Assembly: GCA_001969505.1 (NCBI GenBank)
Contig: LSSK01001719.1
Span: 1-42,908 of the forward strand
Reading direction: 5' to 3'
Source: Zancudomyces culisetae
Lineage: Eukaryota; Kickxellomycota; Harpellomycetes; Harpellales; Legeriomycetaceae
DNA length: 42,908 nt
The notes below the pieces were generated by a model. It saw only the letters and a list, made by a program, of their open reading frames with translations, did no database searches and was not told the origin of the DNA. Both the position numbers and the translations under genes were made by a program. Below are positions 34,789 to 42,908 of the stretch, in pieces. How positions within the stretch are numbered: position 1 is the stretch's first letter; the number at the start of each line of letters is the position of its first letter.

Positions 34789-35466
34789 ATGAATTCACGA
34801 GATTACTACGATATCGACGACATTTTATGCGTGCAACAACAAGTGCCCTGCACAACAATTCAAACGCTCGTCGGGCTATCTTTTGACGTACACAACAACC
34901 CGAGCAAACACCCCCAATCACAAAAGCTTCCTCTTCCATTCTGGCTTGCTGATCCACTAGATGCCGAAGAGTATGTCCGGATGAGTATTCCACCTTGTTT
35001 TTCCAAGACTACCCAAAAGCGATTACTAGCGTCGATAGCGTCTTCGACACCCAATTCGGGTGCTGCCAATTCCAGTACTCAAGCTTCGTCCTCAGCACTT
35101 CTTAACTCTACTGGTAATCCCGCATCAACAGCCCATCCATCAAATTTTATCTTTTTAGACGCCGAAATTGCGAACCTTCGATCAATCTCACCCTTTTTTT
35201 ACAAATTTGCGGAGCGCTTTGTGGAACTTTCGCCAAATCTCTCGCAGTTTCTGTCTCTCATTTTTCTCAACCGCCTTCAACGGCTCGTGCTACTATCTAA
35301 TACTGCCGCAGGTGCGGAAATGGAGCGTGGATATGTCGACTATTTTGATGAATCTGAGCGACGCTTGTTTGCATCGTGCGTTGAATATAGAAATAATTAC
35401 TTTTCGTGGTTACGTGGCGATAAACAACATATCTCTGCCTCATTTCTTGTTAAGCGGTATTCATAG
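34789..35466 (+). CDS. PSF3: GINS complex subunit Psf3
   Basis: 225 residues (S. cerevisiae Psf3: 194). GINS joins Cdc45 and MCM2-7 to form the replicative CMG helicase. The N-terminus shows the family hallmark YYDIDDIL, then VPCTTIQT and LPLPFWLADPL like the LSLPLWLA of Psf3, an E/YV segment leading to IPPCFSKTTQKRLLAS, and the helical C-terminal part (YKFAERFVELSPNLSQFLSL, FLNRLQRLV). An insert of about 30 Ser/Thr/Asn/Ala residues (about 84-115) is absent from S. cerevisiae and probably a disordered loop. An MCB site sits in the promoter. Confidence 0.88.
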   Translation: MNSRDYYDIDDILCVQQQVPCTTIQTLVGLSFDVHNNPSKHPQSQKLPLPFWLADPLDAEEYVRMSIPPCFSKTTQKRLLASIASSTPNSGAANSSTQASSSALLNSTGNPASTAHPSNFIFLDAEIANLRSISPFFYKFAERFVELSPNLSQFLSLIFLNRLQRLVLLSNTAAGAEMERGYVDYFDESERRLFASCVEYRNNYFSWLRGDKQHISASFLVKRYS

Positions 35467-35959
35467 ATTTCACTCACTTTGGCTTGTTACTACCTCGCCG
35501 TTTGTATTCTATTTTTCTCTATTCTTTCTTCATCATTTTTTTTTGCGACTAGGTTTGTAATCACCATGATACTTTTAAATAAATCTTATAATTTTGTCTG
35601 TAAATTCCTTTTCCCTCCTCCTCTCAGCTTCTTGTTTTTTATTAGTATCAGCTTATTTTTATATCCATCACATTGTATCGTTTTTGAACTCCTCTCTCTC
35701 TCCAAAAGACTTGATTACTTTGTTTAAACACACTCTTCAACCCAAATTATAAACTCCACAATCAAATAAACCCATAAGCTATCAAGGTTCCTTTATATCA
35801 AAAATAATACTTTTTTTAGAGACATTTTCTTCAACATTTTTATATACTCTCCTCGATGTAGATTCCATTAGATATAATGAAATAAAAAACATGAGCAAAA
35901 CAAGAAAAAAAAATGAAAAACTACTGTGGAATCAAAACAAAATATATTATAAAGGATTT
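35467..35959. other. Shared 3' region of PSF3 and ATP20
   Basis: 493 bp between convergent genes, pyrimidine-rich on the left and AT-rich on the right. It should carry both 3' UTRs. I see nothing else. Confidence 0.6.
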
Positions 35960-36886
35960 CTAATCCTTGTATCCGATAAGGTTGCCTCTACCAAGCTGTT
36001 CGCCAATTACAAACAATCCAGCCAATTCAGCAGAAATCAATGCACCCCTTTTCCATGAGTTCTTTGGGATATTCTTGGCTGCTTGAACCATGTTGCTTAC
36101 TGACGCTGATTTCTCCATCTTTAGAATAAATTCCTTGGCTTCCAGGAGATCGGCCTTGGTTGGGATTCTGTATCCTTGGTATTTCAATACTTGCTTTCCG
36201 ACATTGTACACTAGCTTTACCTCTTCAATGACAAAGTTGACTCCACCTAATTGTATTCCAGTAAACATGTATTTATATCGAATTTAAAATACAACACAAT
36301 ATCGATTTTTGAATATTTAGTACCAAGTGTTATTATATTCTACTTACAAACTACTTTTTGTATAGGTCCAGAGATTCTGCTTGGAAGAAGTTCTAATTTG
36401 TGAATGAAATATTACGTATTTAATTTATACCCTTTTTTCATTTTCATTCAATATTGATCGTGTTTTCATGTGTATCAAATGGCTAGGATTTGTCTTGATT
36501 GTTTATTTTTTTTCATACTTACTTATTCCAGTGCTTACTCCGTATGCTGCAGCTTTGCTGATTTCGCTGACTTTGCTTTTGGCATCTACATTTGTAGAAT
36601 ATTCATTAGTTGCTTATTCAAAGTATATTTCGATCGACTAAATGCATTAACATATACGCATACAGTTTATACACGATGGCATCCTTTATAGAATGCTCAA
36701 AACCTGTGTTATTCTAAATGGTGTTTGCTCTTTTCAGCTTGAATTGTACGACAAATCAAAATAACAATAAAGAAAATAGATGGCATAGGGCTTACCCTTG
36801 GTAGCATTGGCTGCCTCGTTGGCAAATCTTCTGACCAGGATTCTGCTTTTCAAGGAATTGCTTGTTTTAAAGATTCTTCCAAACAT
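35960..36886 (-). CDS. ATP20: Mitochondrial F1Fo-ATP synthase subunit g, three exons
   Basis: Exons 36886-36796, 36392-36348 and 36246-35960 encode 140 residues (S. cerevisiae Atp20: 115). Subunit g lies in the inner membrane Fo sector and promotes ATP synthase dimers and cristae shape. The N-terminus is a mitochondrial presequence (MFGRIFKTSNSLKSRILVRR). The mature part has the family pattern VKLVYNVGKQVLKYQGYRIPT, a long amphipathic helix, and a single C-terminal membrane segment (ALISAELAGLFVIGEQLGRG) with a GxxxG-like motif, ending LIGYKD like the LVGYKHH of S. cerevisiae. Exon 2 adds ELLPSRISGPIQKVV. Skipping it would give 125 residues in the same frame. The frame from an ATG at 36268 alone would lack the presequence and is not the real start. 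Confidence 0.85.
36247..36347 (-). other. ATP20 intron 2 (101 nt, phase 1)
   Basis: Donor GTTT|GTAAGT, branch TACTAAA about 75 nt upstream of the acceptor, with the first AG after it being the acceptor CAATTAG|GTGG. This is the best-formed intron of the gene. Confidence 0.75.
36348..36392 (-). other. ATP20 exon 2, 45-nt frame-preserving exon
   Basis: Bounded by acceptor AAATTAG and donor GTAAGT, both in phase 1. It is a multiple of three without a stop, so the gene reads through with or without it. It encodes about 15 residues just before the conserved mature region. Confidence 0.6.
36393..36795 (-). other. ATP20 intron 1 (403 nt, phase 1)
   Basis: Donor ACCAAGG|GTAAGC, acceptor CACAAATTAG. 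No strong TACTAAC-type branch close to the acceptor. It is long for this window; I see no snoRNA or coding sequence inside it. Confidence 0.6.
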
Positions 36887-38876
36887 TGTTCTGAGATAAT
36901 ACTTTTCAATTCTAAATTTTTTCTTTCTAAATTTTTTTTTGAAATCTACAAAAATAATAGAATTCTTTAGTATTTTTGCTCTTGAAATAGTGATAGTGTA
37001 AAAAAAAAAAAAGGATATCAAAAATAATGATTTCAATATCTTTTCATTGTTTTTACTACCAACTACTGTTGTGGAATTATTATGAAATTGCTAATCTGAG
37101 GACTAGTCTTGTATCAAATAAAAAAAAAATTTTTTAAGCACATTCAAGCTTCGGTTCAATTATTGATTGGAAAATTGGAAAAAAAAAAAAGAAAAAAAAA
37201 GCTCAAGAGAAATGGAAAGAAGAGGGGTTAGGAAATGTAGGAGGGAGGCTTGAATTGGTTGGGTAATCAAATCCCTCGCAAATTTACATACACCATCTAC
37301 TTGTTATTTTGGCTTGGATTTTTGTTTTTTGTTATTTTTATTGCTCCATCTACCCTACAAATTCCACTCAATGCCTCCAGATTAATATAGAGATCATAGA
37401 TATATGCATATATCATCGAAATTGTGCTGTCTTGCAGTAACAGTAAAGCCTTTTGAACACTAGAATGTCTTTGAAGTCACGCCTTTCTATTTGAACACCA
37501 TTGTATCACAATAGTCAAAACATTTTTATCTGGTTTTTATACCCTTGCTCCCCCTCATTTATTATTCCTGAGAGTATAAATCAACTATAAATGTCTTCAA
37601 TTACTATTAGTGCTTAGCCGTATTTCGGAACATTCATATGAAACAATCGCCAACTACACCCCTAGACTCAAACGATTTGTATGGTATAGTGTGGAAAGTA
37701 TTCAAGACCATCTCTTTTTTATTATTTTGTTCAGGAAAGGTTAATGATATATTTTTTGAGGATTTGATGACCTTGATTAGCTATATAGTCTGTAAAAATA
37801 TGTTAGCTTATACTATTTAATACCAATGGTGTAGATGTGTGTCAGGTTTATACAGCTCGCTCTAGTTTACACATTTTGGAACTAGAAAACATCTTTTACT
37901 AACTCATATCAAGCACTTTTTTTTCTCTTTTGCCCACATCACTGTTTGATTAGAGAAAGCGATAAAAACTAATATTTTCTATAAAACGGAAAAGCGAGCA
38001 TATATATTGGTAAATCCCGTTAGTGTAATATTTAGTTATCTACAAAAAACAAATAGGATGTTTAAGCGTTAGATCAATATTTAAAGCTGAAATAGCCATC
38101 GATACATTCCCAACAATCAAAGCACATCCTGCAAATGTCTGTACTCGGGATTAAGTAAACTTGATGTGTTTTTGAACGAACCTTTTTCCTTCTCTCTATT
38201 TCCATATTTCCATATTTCCTATCCCACACTCCCTAATTTTTACATAACCATTTGCTCTATACACTGTGTTCAGATAAGTTCGCTAGTGAATTTGCTTGTG
38301 CTGTTTTTATGCAGTACTCCAATATCCATTTCGGAAATAGCATATGTACCTTATCTAACTTGAAAACAAAAAAGCCAATACATCGGATGCTCCTAGAAAT
38401 AATGTATGGTTATAATTACGTATGCAATTACTTAATTTCCGAAACCAAATCCATGCATATACTCTACTTGTCCAAGAGATGGGTTATAATTTTATGGCTA
38501 GCTGTATTTAGAATTCTATTTTTAGTACAATAATCCCTTTCTAGCTAACCGCTATTGCGAAAAGCTGAAAAAATAGAAACGACAAAAGAACCTATCACAT
38601 AATGATTGGATAAACAAAAATATAACATGTATAAAAGTAATTAACAGAACATCTCACTTCAAGCTATTCTAACCATTTCCTCCTAAAAAAAAAAAATTCT
38701 TTGTATATGAGTATTTGACAGCTCGAAGAACCAGAGTATATACATAAGCGTGCTCAAGAGTATAATAAGTACAACAATTTGCATTGGTAATAAGCATAAT
38801 AGATACCTCAACAAAACTCACAAACGATATTGCAAAGTTAATAACCAACAACCAATAACGAATATATAAAGAAAAT
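36887..38876. other. Region between ATP20 and the subtilase gene
   Basis: About 2 kb, divergent promoter space. A plus-strand TACTAAC occurs near 37898 and a CCCTAAT plus T-rich TTCAG near 38233-38271, but I found no matching donors in phase. A frame with ATG near 38309 runs to 38533 with a hydrophobic tail (LSKRWVIILWLAVFRILFLV); it may be a gene relict or chance. Another short frame lies at 37638-37820. No RNA gene recognised. Confidence 0.45.
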
Positions 38877-40157
38877 ATGAGGATCGATCTTCAGTTATTT
38901 ATGATATGCACACTCTTTGGGCTGGTATCATCAGCAAGAACCGGTGGACCGGCCAAAATCACTTACAACAAAGCCACCCTTAGAGCAGCTCCTACGGATA
39001 AGAAAAGATTCAATGTCATATTAAGGGGTAGCACAGTTTCAAAACGAGACCAGGGTAAAGATCTGAGCCAGTCTTTGAACAAAAGTGTGGGCTTTCTTAA
39101 CAATATAATAAACAGATCGTTAGTAGCAAACTTTGCGAGTAATGGAGAGTCTGAAAAGTTACATAGTACATATCTCATTGGAAATAACTTTGCTGGGTAT
39201 ACTGCAACTTTGTCTGCAGACACGATCAACCTCGTGTCTAACCAAGATGAGGTGGCATACATAGAAGAGGACATGGACATTACAATCCATGTATATCAAA
39301 AGTTTGCCCCATGGGGGTTGGGAAGACTGAATAAGGAAAAAAATGACAGAGAATTAAATGTATATGATGTGGATTATAAAGTATCTGAAACTGGAAAGGG
39401 TGTTACCGTTTACTTGATAGATAGTGGTATTAGAGCCACACATATGGATTTTGAAGGTAGAGTTGCCGATCAGGTAGCCTTTGTTTCATCAGACAAATCA
39501 GTAGATGAAAGAGGACATGGTACAGGCGTTGCGGGCGTTGTGGGAGGAAAAAGAACAGGTGTGGCGAAGGATGCCACGCTCAAGTCGATTAAGGTTATCG
39601 ACAATACTTCAGGATCAGTATCTACAGTTCTTAAGGGAATTCAATGGGTTATGGACGACTATGTTAATGGAGGCAAGAAGCCTTCGATTGTTAACATGTC
39701 AGTAGGCCTTGAGTCTTCACACAGTAATTCAATGGATGACAGCGTCGCGGCAATGATTAGCAGTGGGCTACAGGTGATAGTTGCAGCAGGAAACACAGGG
39801 ATTGATGCCTGCAATATCAGTCCATCATCCGTGTCAGATTCTGTGGTAGTAGGTGCAATTTCTAATGATAGCGACAAATACTCAAAATTCTCCAACATGG
39901 GTAGTTGCATCACACTTTCTGCACCCGGTGAACTTATTTTGCGTCCAATCAGTTCAGACGATGTAAGTTTTATCCCAAGCAGCGGAACCTCAGTCGCAGC
40001 GCCTATTGTTACAGGCCTTGTTGCACTCTATTTGGAAAAAAATCCTACAGCAACACCAGCTCAGATCAAGCAGTACTTGATCGATACCTCGAAAGCTGCA
40101 GCTACCAGCACACCCAAAGATACGACAAATCTTATTGCACAATATGTGTCTATTTAA
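38877..40157 (+). CDS. Secreted subtilisin-like serine protease (S8, proteinase K family)
   Basis: 426 residues: signal peptide (about 1-20, ending VSSA), an I9-type propeptide (about 40-137), then a catalytic domain starting near YQKFAPWGLGRL. The triad is complete: Asp182 (VYLIDSGI), His214 (RGHGTGVAG) and Ser372 (SGTSVAAP), with oxyanion Asn306 (VAAGNTGIDAC). It would be made as a zymogen and self-processed, then act in the vacuole or outside the cell, as Prb1 and proteinase K do. Odd points: the usual GHGTHVAG reads GHGTGVAG, SGTSMAxPHVAG reads SGTSVAAPIVTG, and the NxSLGG substrate strand reads NMSVGL. There is no C-terminal anchor or extension. The gene stands alone, with long non-coding DNA on both sides. 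Confidence 0.9.
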   Translation: MRIDLQLFMICTLFGLVSSARTGGPAKITYNKATLRAAPTDKKRFNVILRGSTVSKRDQGKDLSQSLNKSVGFLNNIINRSLVANFASNGESEKLHSTYLIGNNFAGYTATLSADTINLVSNQDEVAYIEEDMDITIHVYQKFAPWGLGRLNKEKNDRELNVYDVDYKVSETGKGVTVYLIDSGIRATHMDFEGRVADQVAFVSSDKSVDERGHGTGVAGVVGGKRTGVAKDATLKSIKVIDNTSGSVSTVLKGIQWVMDDYVNGGKKPSIVNMSVGLESSHSNSMDDSVAAMISSGLQVIVAAGNTGIDACNISPSSVSDSVVVGAISNDSDKYSKFSNMGSCITLSAPGELILRPISSDDVSFIPSSGTSVAAPIVTGLVALYLEKNPTATPAQIKQYLIDTSKAAATSTPKDTTNLIAQYVSI

Positions 40158-41059
40158 GCTCTTGAGATAACGTGGGTGTTAATATATTTTATTGTTATGA
40201 ACTCCATTCAATGCATTTTTTTTTGTTTTTCGCCTTTCTACTGACAATAAATAAAAATATCCTTTTTTTCATTAAAAATTTCTGGTACTATTTGTACTGA
40301 ATTGTAATATAACCTAATTAGGAATTTTAGCGTTTTTTTAATGCAAACAGCCGGTTCTCAAGACACGATTTCGATAATAAAGGCCAGAGACCAGCACTAG
40401 ATTTACCTAACTCTAGGTTCATGACATTATTTTTCTGAGCGATGACGTTTAAAGAAGCAAAGATTTACTTTTGTTTCACAATCTCAAGTAAAAAAGACTT
40501 TTAGCTCACTTTTCTGAATTTTGTCTATTAAGTGGAAAGCTTGAGTTTATATAAGACTATAAAGCACATGTAAGGCAAAGTTGCCAGGCTTATATAGTAC
40601 AGGTCATTATCTTAAATTAAAAAGCAAAAATAAGCCGCAAAGATACTTCGCACAATCTTCCTTTAAAGCACAAGCAATCGCCATCTCCATAAAAAAAAAG
40701 AAGGATGTATTGCAACAAAGTTAATGAAATACGATCAAAACACCAAATGCAAGTTAAGCCTGCCTGCTTCATGCTCATATGACACCGTGTATAAAAAATA
40801 CGAGGATTAGCGAGATTGAGGCTGAATCATTACAGTGGATTATAACCAATATCTATTCGGACACTTTTTTTTATTGCTTTAATATTCAGGGGCTACCTCT
40901 AGCTTATAACGAACAATATGCGCAAACAGTAAAATAAATACCACGTAAAATATTTAGGCCAAATAGCATGAGTACAGGATATATAGTTTTGTTCTAAAAT
41001 ATGTTGTTTTTCATCCGTTTCTGCAAATACCTGATATAAAAGTTCAAAAGAACCTCCTA

Positions 41060-41080
41060 CCGCGGAAATCATCCGTGCGG
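41060..41080. other. GC-rich hairpin in AT-rich DNA
   Basis: CCGC-GGA, loop AATCA, TCC, bulge GT, GCGG: a seven-pair stem in otherwise AT-rich sequence, followed by a run of A. It could be a structured RNA end or chance. Confidence 0.3.
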
Positions 41081-41550
41081 GACAAAAAAATTAAGATTTT
41101 AATCGTTCATTCCTAACTTTACGCTAACTGCAGCTAAAGATCGCGTTTTACCGATTTAATAGCTTTGTACGCCTTTGATTCTTTTGAAATGCACAATGTT
41201 TTAAATTTAGTTGATTTTCCCAATCAATTAGGAATTCTGATACAGAGAAAGAAATAAAAATAACACGTACTCACTATTCACACACAATAGGGCTTTTTGA
41301 GAAATCTATATTTGCAAATTGCTTTTTACAAGGAAAAAGGCTAAAATAATCACCAAATGGTCGTTCAGATTCGCTACTTTTTACAAAGAGTATCGTTTTG
41401 AATTATCTAATTCTAATAAAAAAAATTTAAAATATATTATTTAATTTCATGTTAAAAGCAGGTAAATTGATAATGAGCAGGATTGTGCAACAAATTATGT
41501 TGCGTATAATCAACGAAAAGTTCAATATAATATTTCTAAATGTGATGGGC

Positions 41551-41571
41551 TTTGTGAACAAAGTTCACAAA
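41551..41571. repeat. Perfect inverted repeat, 9-bp arms and 3-nt centre
   Basis: TTTGTGAAC, AAA, GTTCACAAA. The symmetry is exact, compatible with a dimeric regulator site or a small RNA hairpin. Confidence 0.7.
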
Positions 41572-42032
41572 TATTTACCCAGTATACTTTTATTATATGT
41601 TTGACAAGGTCAATTTTCTAACAGAAATTGGTTCACTGATGTGTACTAGATACCCAAGAAAACTCTTTTATTGGACGAATAGTTTCAAAAAAAAAGATGC
41701 AAAAATTTCGCACCACTTTCTGAAGATCCGAAATGTGGTCATTTGGGAAACTGGAAGATTGTCTATCAATCGGCTCTTGATCCAAATTACAATTTCTCCA
41801 ATTTATGCATAAAAATATATGTTTTTTTTGCAGATTTGCTTGCCTGTCCTCTCGCCTTCATTTTCCAACATCTCCGAAGAAGTTTTCAGCTTTTCCTGTT
41901 GGAAATTCACGAAAAACAACAAAAAAGTGAACTTTTATTCAGGTAAAAGCATTGGGAATGTGTGTTGTTATAAACCAGGCATATAGTGTATTCTCACCAC
42001 TTGTATTTTATTCAAGCGGGTAGCAGCCAAAC

Positions 42033-42042
42033 GTTACGTAAC
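42033..42042. promoter_or_regulatory. GTTACGTAAC palindrome, Yap-type bZIP site
   Basis: A perfect 10-bp palindrome containing TTACGTAA, the preferred site of fungal Yap/AP-1-like bZIP factors. Its target gene is not clear; it could act on a gene beyond the right edge. Confidence 0.35.
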
Positions 42043-42908
42043 CCTACCCACATCTAGAGGCTCACAATTGGTCTCTTTGTAGAGTTTGCTAAAATTGCTC
42101 TTTTTATATTTTCCGTTTATTATTTCTGTCTTTGTCTTGCCTTTACCCTGCCTTTGTCCCTACCCGCTTATTTCTTGTTTTCCCAATTTAACTTTTTTGA
42201 TCCAAAATAATAAAATGGAATGACTATTTGTCATCTTAAAAATCGTACTATTGATGTTTATCCACAACATCAACTTTGCATTAGTTTTAGGGCAATATAC
42301 ACTGCGAAATGTGAACGATAATTATAAAAACCGATTACTAGGTTTCTACTGGCTACTTGGATTTATTTAAAAAGATCACGTAGATTATTGATCGAGGCCA
42401 TTTCGTTTATTGGGTAAAACGATTATGCTTCACACTTTTGTTTAACAAACACTAATGCTTACATAACATTTCTTATCTACCTATCCTCCTTCCAATATTG
42501 ACTAAGAGATTTGATAGCACTTTATTACTAAAAATTCGGCAAATTTTTTAATCAAAGTTGAGGTAAACACACCTTTTTTTCTCGTGAAAAGGTATTCACT
42601 TTTTTTTGTTTCTCCCTTCCCTTCTCCTCACCAATTTGTTCAATTCACGTTGGTTTTCCAAATTTCATTGATTTCAATACACAGTATTTTCGCAAGTTCC
42701 TGACTAACTCGGGAGTCACGATTCCTAAACCTGAAGGAGAAAATTTTTTTTTGTATTTCGGCCCCTAGCTTGTAAAATCATCGGCTGTATTCTATTCCTA
42801 TTTTTGGTCCTTTATAAAGTTTCGTAATACAACGCTTTTACAATAAGCATCACACTGTTTAAGAGGTTATATTTCAACTTTAACGTGTACAATTTAAAGG
42901 GGTTCCTC

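Larger units (their letters stand above)
40158..42908. other. 2.75 kb non-coding region at the right edge
   Basis: AT-rich with no convincing gene. Frames of about 70 codons at 41597-41946 look like chance. It holds a GC-rich hairpin (41060-41080), a perfect inverted repeat (41551-41571) and a GTTACGTAAC palindrome (42033-42042), each listed separately. It may include the promoter of a gene beyond the edge. Confidence 0.5.

Noticed and set aside
36269-36795. Reading ATP20 as two exons or from the ATG at 36268
   Set aside because: The ATG at 36268 lacks a presequence and lies inside an intron. The two-exon model is possible as a skipped isoform, but the inner GTAAGT and TACTAAA support three exons.
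38252-38533. 93-codon frame with a hydrophobic tail before the subtilase
   Set aside because: It starts at TTG, with its first ATG about 20 codons in, and has no recognised similarity. An acceptor-like TTCAG precedes part of it, but no donor fits. Left as possible relict in the region note.
41597-41946. Two overlapping frames of about 70 codons as genes
   Set aside because: Low-complexity, AT-driven composition, no recognisable domain, and mutually overlapping in different frames.

Overview
The window is about 43 kb of AT-rich nuclear DNA from an ascomycete yeast, most likely a budding yeast (Saccharomycotina). The gene set is typical of that group: a Boi-type SH3/PH scaffold, FBA1, TOP1, a Caf120/Skg3-type PH protein, RRN3, SWR1, the GINS subunit PSF3, ATP synthase subunit g (ATP20) and a subtilisin-like protease. 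CTG falls on invariant leucines of the aldolase, so the code looks standard and not CUG-Ser. I cannot name a species. No tRNA, rRNA, transposon, CRISPR array or virus-like sequence was recognised.

Layout. 1-569 (-): N-terminal part of an RD/RS-rich, splicing-factor-like protein that runs off the left edge. 2496-7121 (+): Boi-like gene with one intron. 7553-8647 (-): UMP/CMP kinase carrying a mitochondrial leader and a membrane segment. 8.65-12.49 kb: mostly non-coding, with the last exon of a small spliced gene on the minus strand (10408-10703). 12489-13565 (+): FBA1, facing TOP1 (13651-16100, -, one intron). 16.1-22.7 kb: a 6.6 kb gene-poor stretch. 22709-26323 (+): Caf120/Skg3-like. 26988-29072 (+): RRN3, facing SWR1 (29098-33231, -, one intron) with only 25 bp between stop codons. 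34789-35466 (+): PSF3. 35960-36886 (-): ATP20 in three exons. 38877-40157 (+): secreted subtilase. 40.2-42.9 kb: non-coding.

Main result of the close reading: several genes carry short introns at their 5' ends, and unspliced open frames give wrong N-termini. I rebuilt the starts of the Boi-like gene, TOP1, SWR1 and ATP20. Donors are GTAAGT or near variants, and acceptors end in TAG or CAG. ATP20 has a 45-nt middle exon that preserves frame, so inclusion and skipping would both give full-length proteins. TOP1's first exon restores an acidic N-terminus and exposes a duplicated motif.

The genes are mostly housekeeping: glycolysis, rRNA transcription, chromatin remodelling, DNA topology, replication, pyrimidine nucleotide supply and respiration. 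I see no operon-like or cluster logic. I did not find a convincing new multi-gene system. The best leads are the ATP20 cassette exon, the membrane-anchored UMP kinase with a possible leader switch, the small spliced gene at 10.4-10.8 kb, a 44-codon ORF at 17.8 kb, and the strong purine loading of sense strands.
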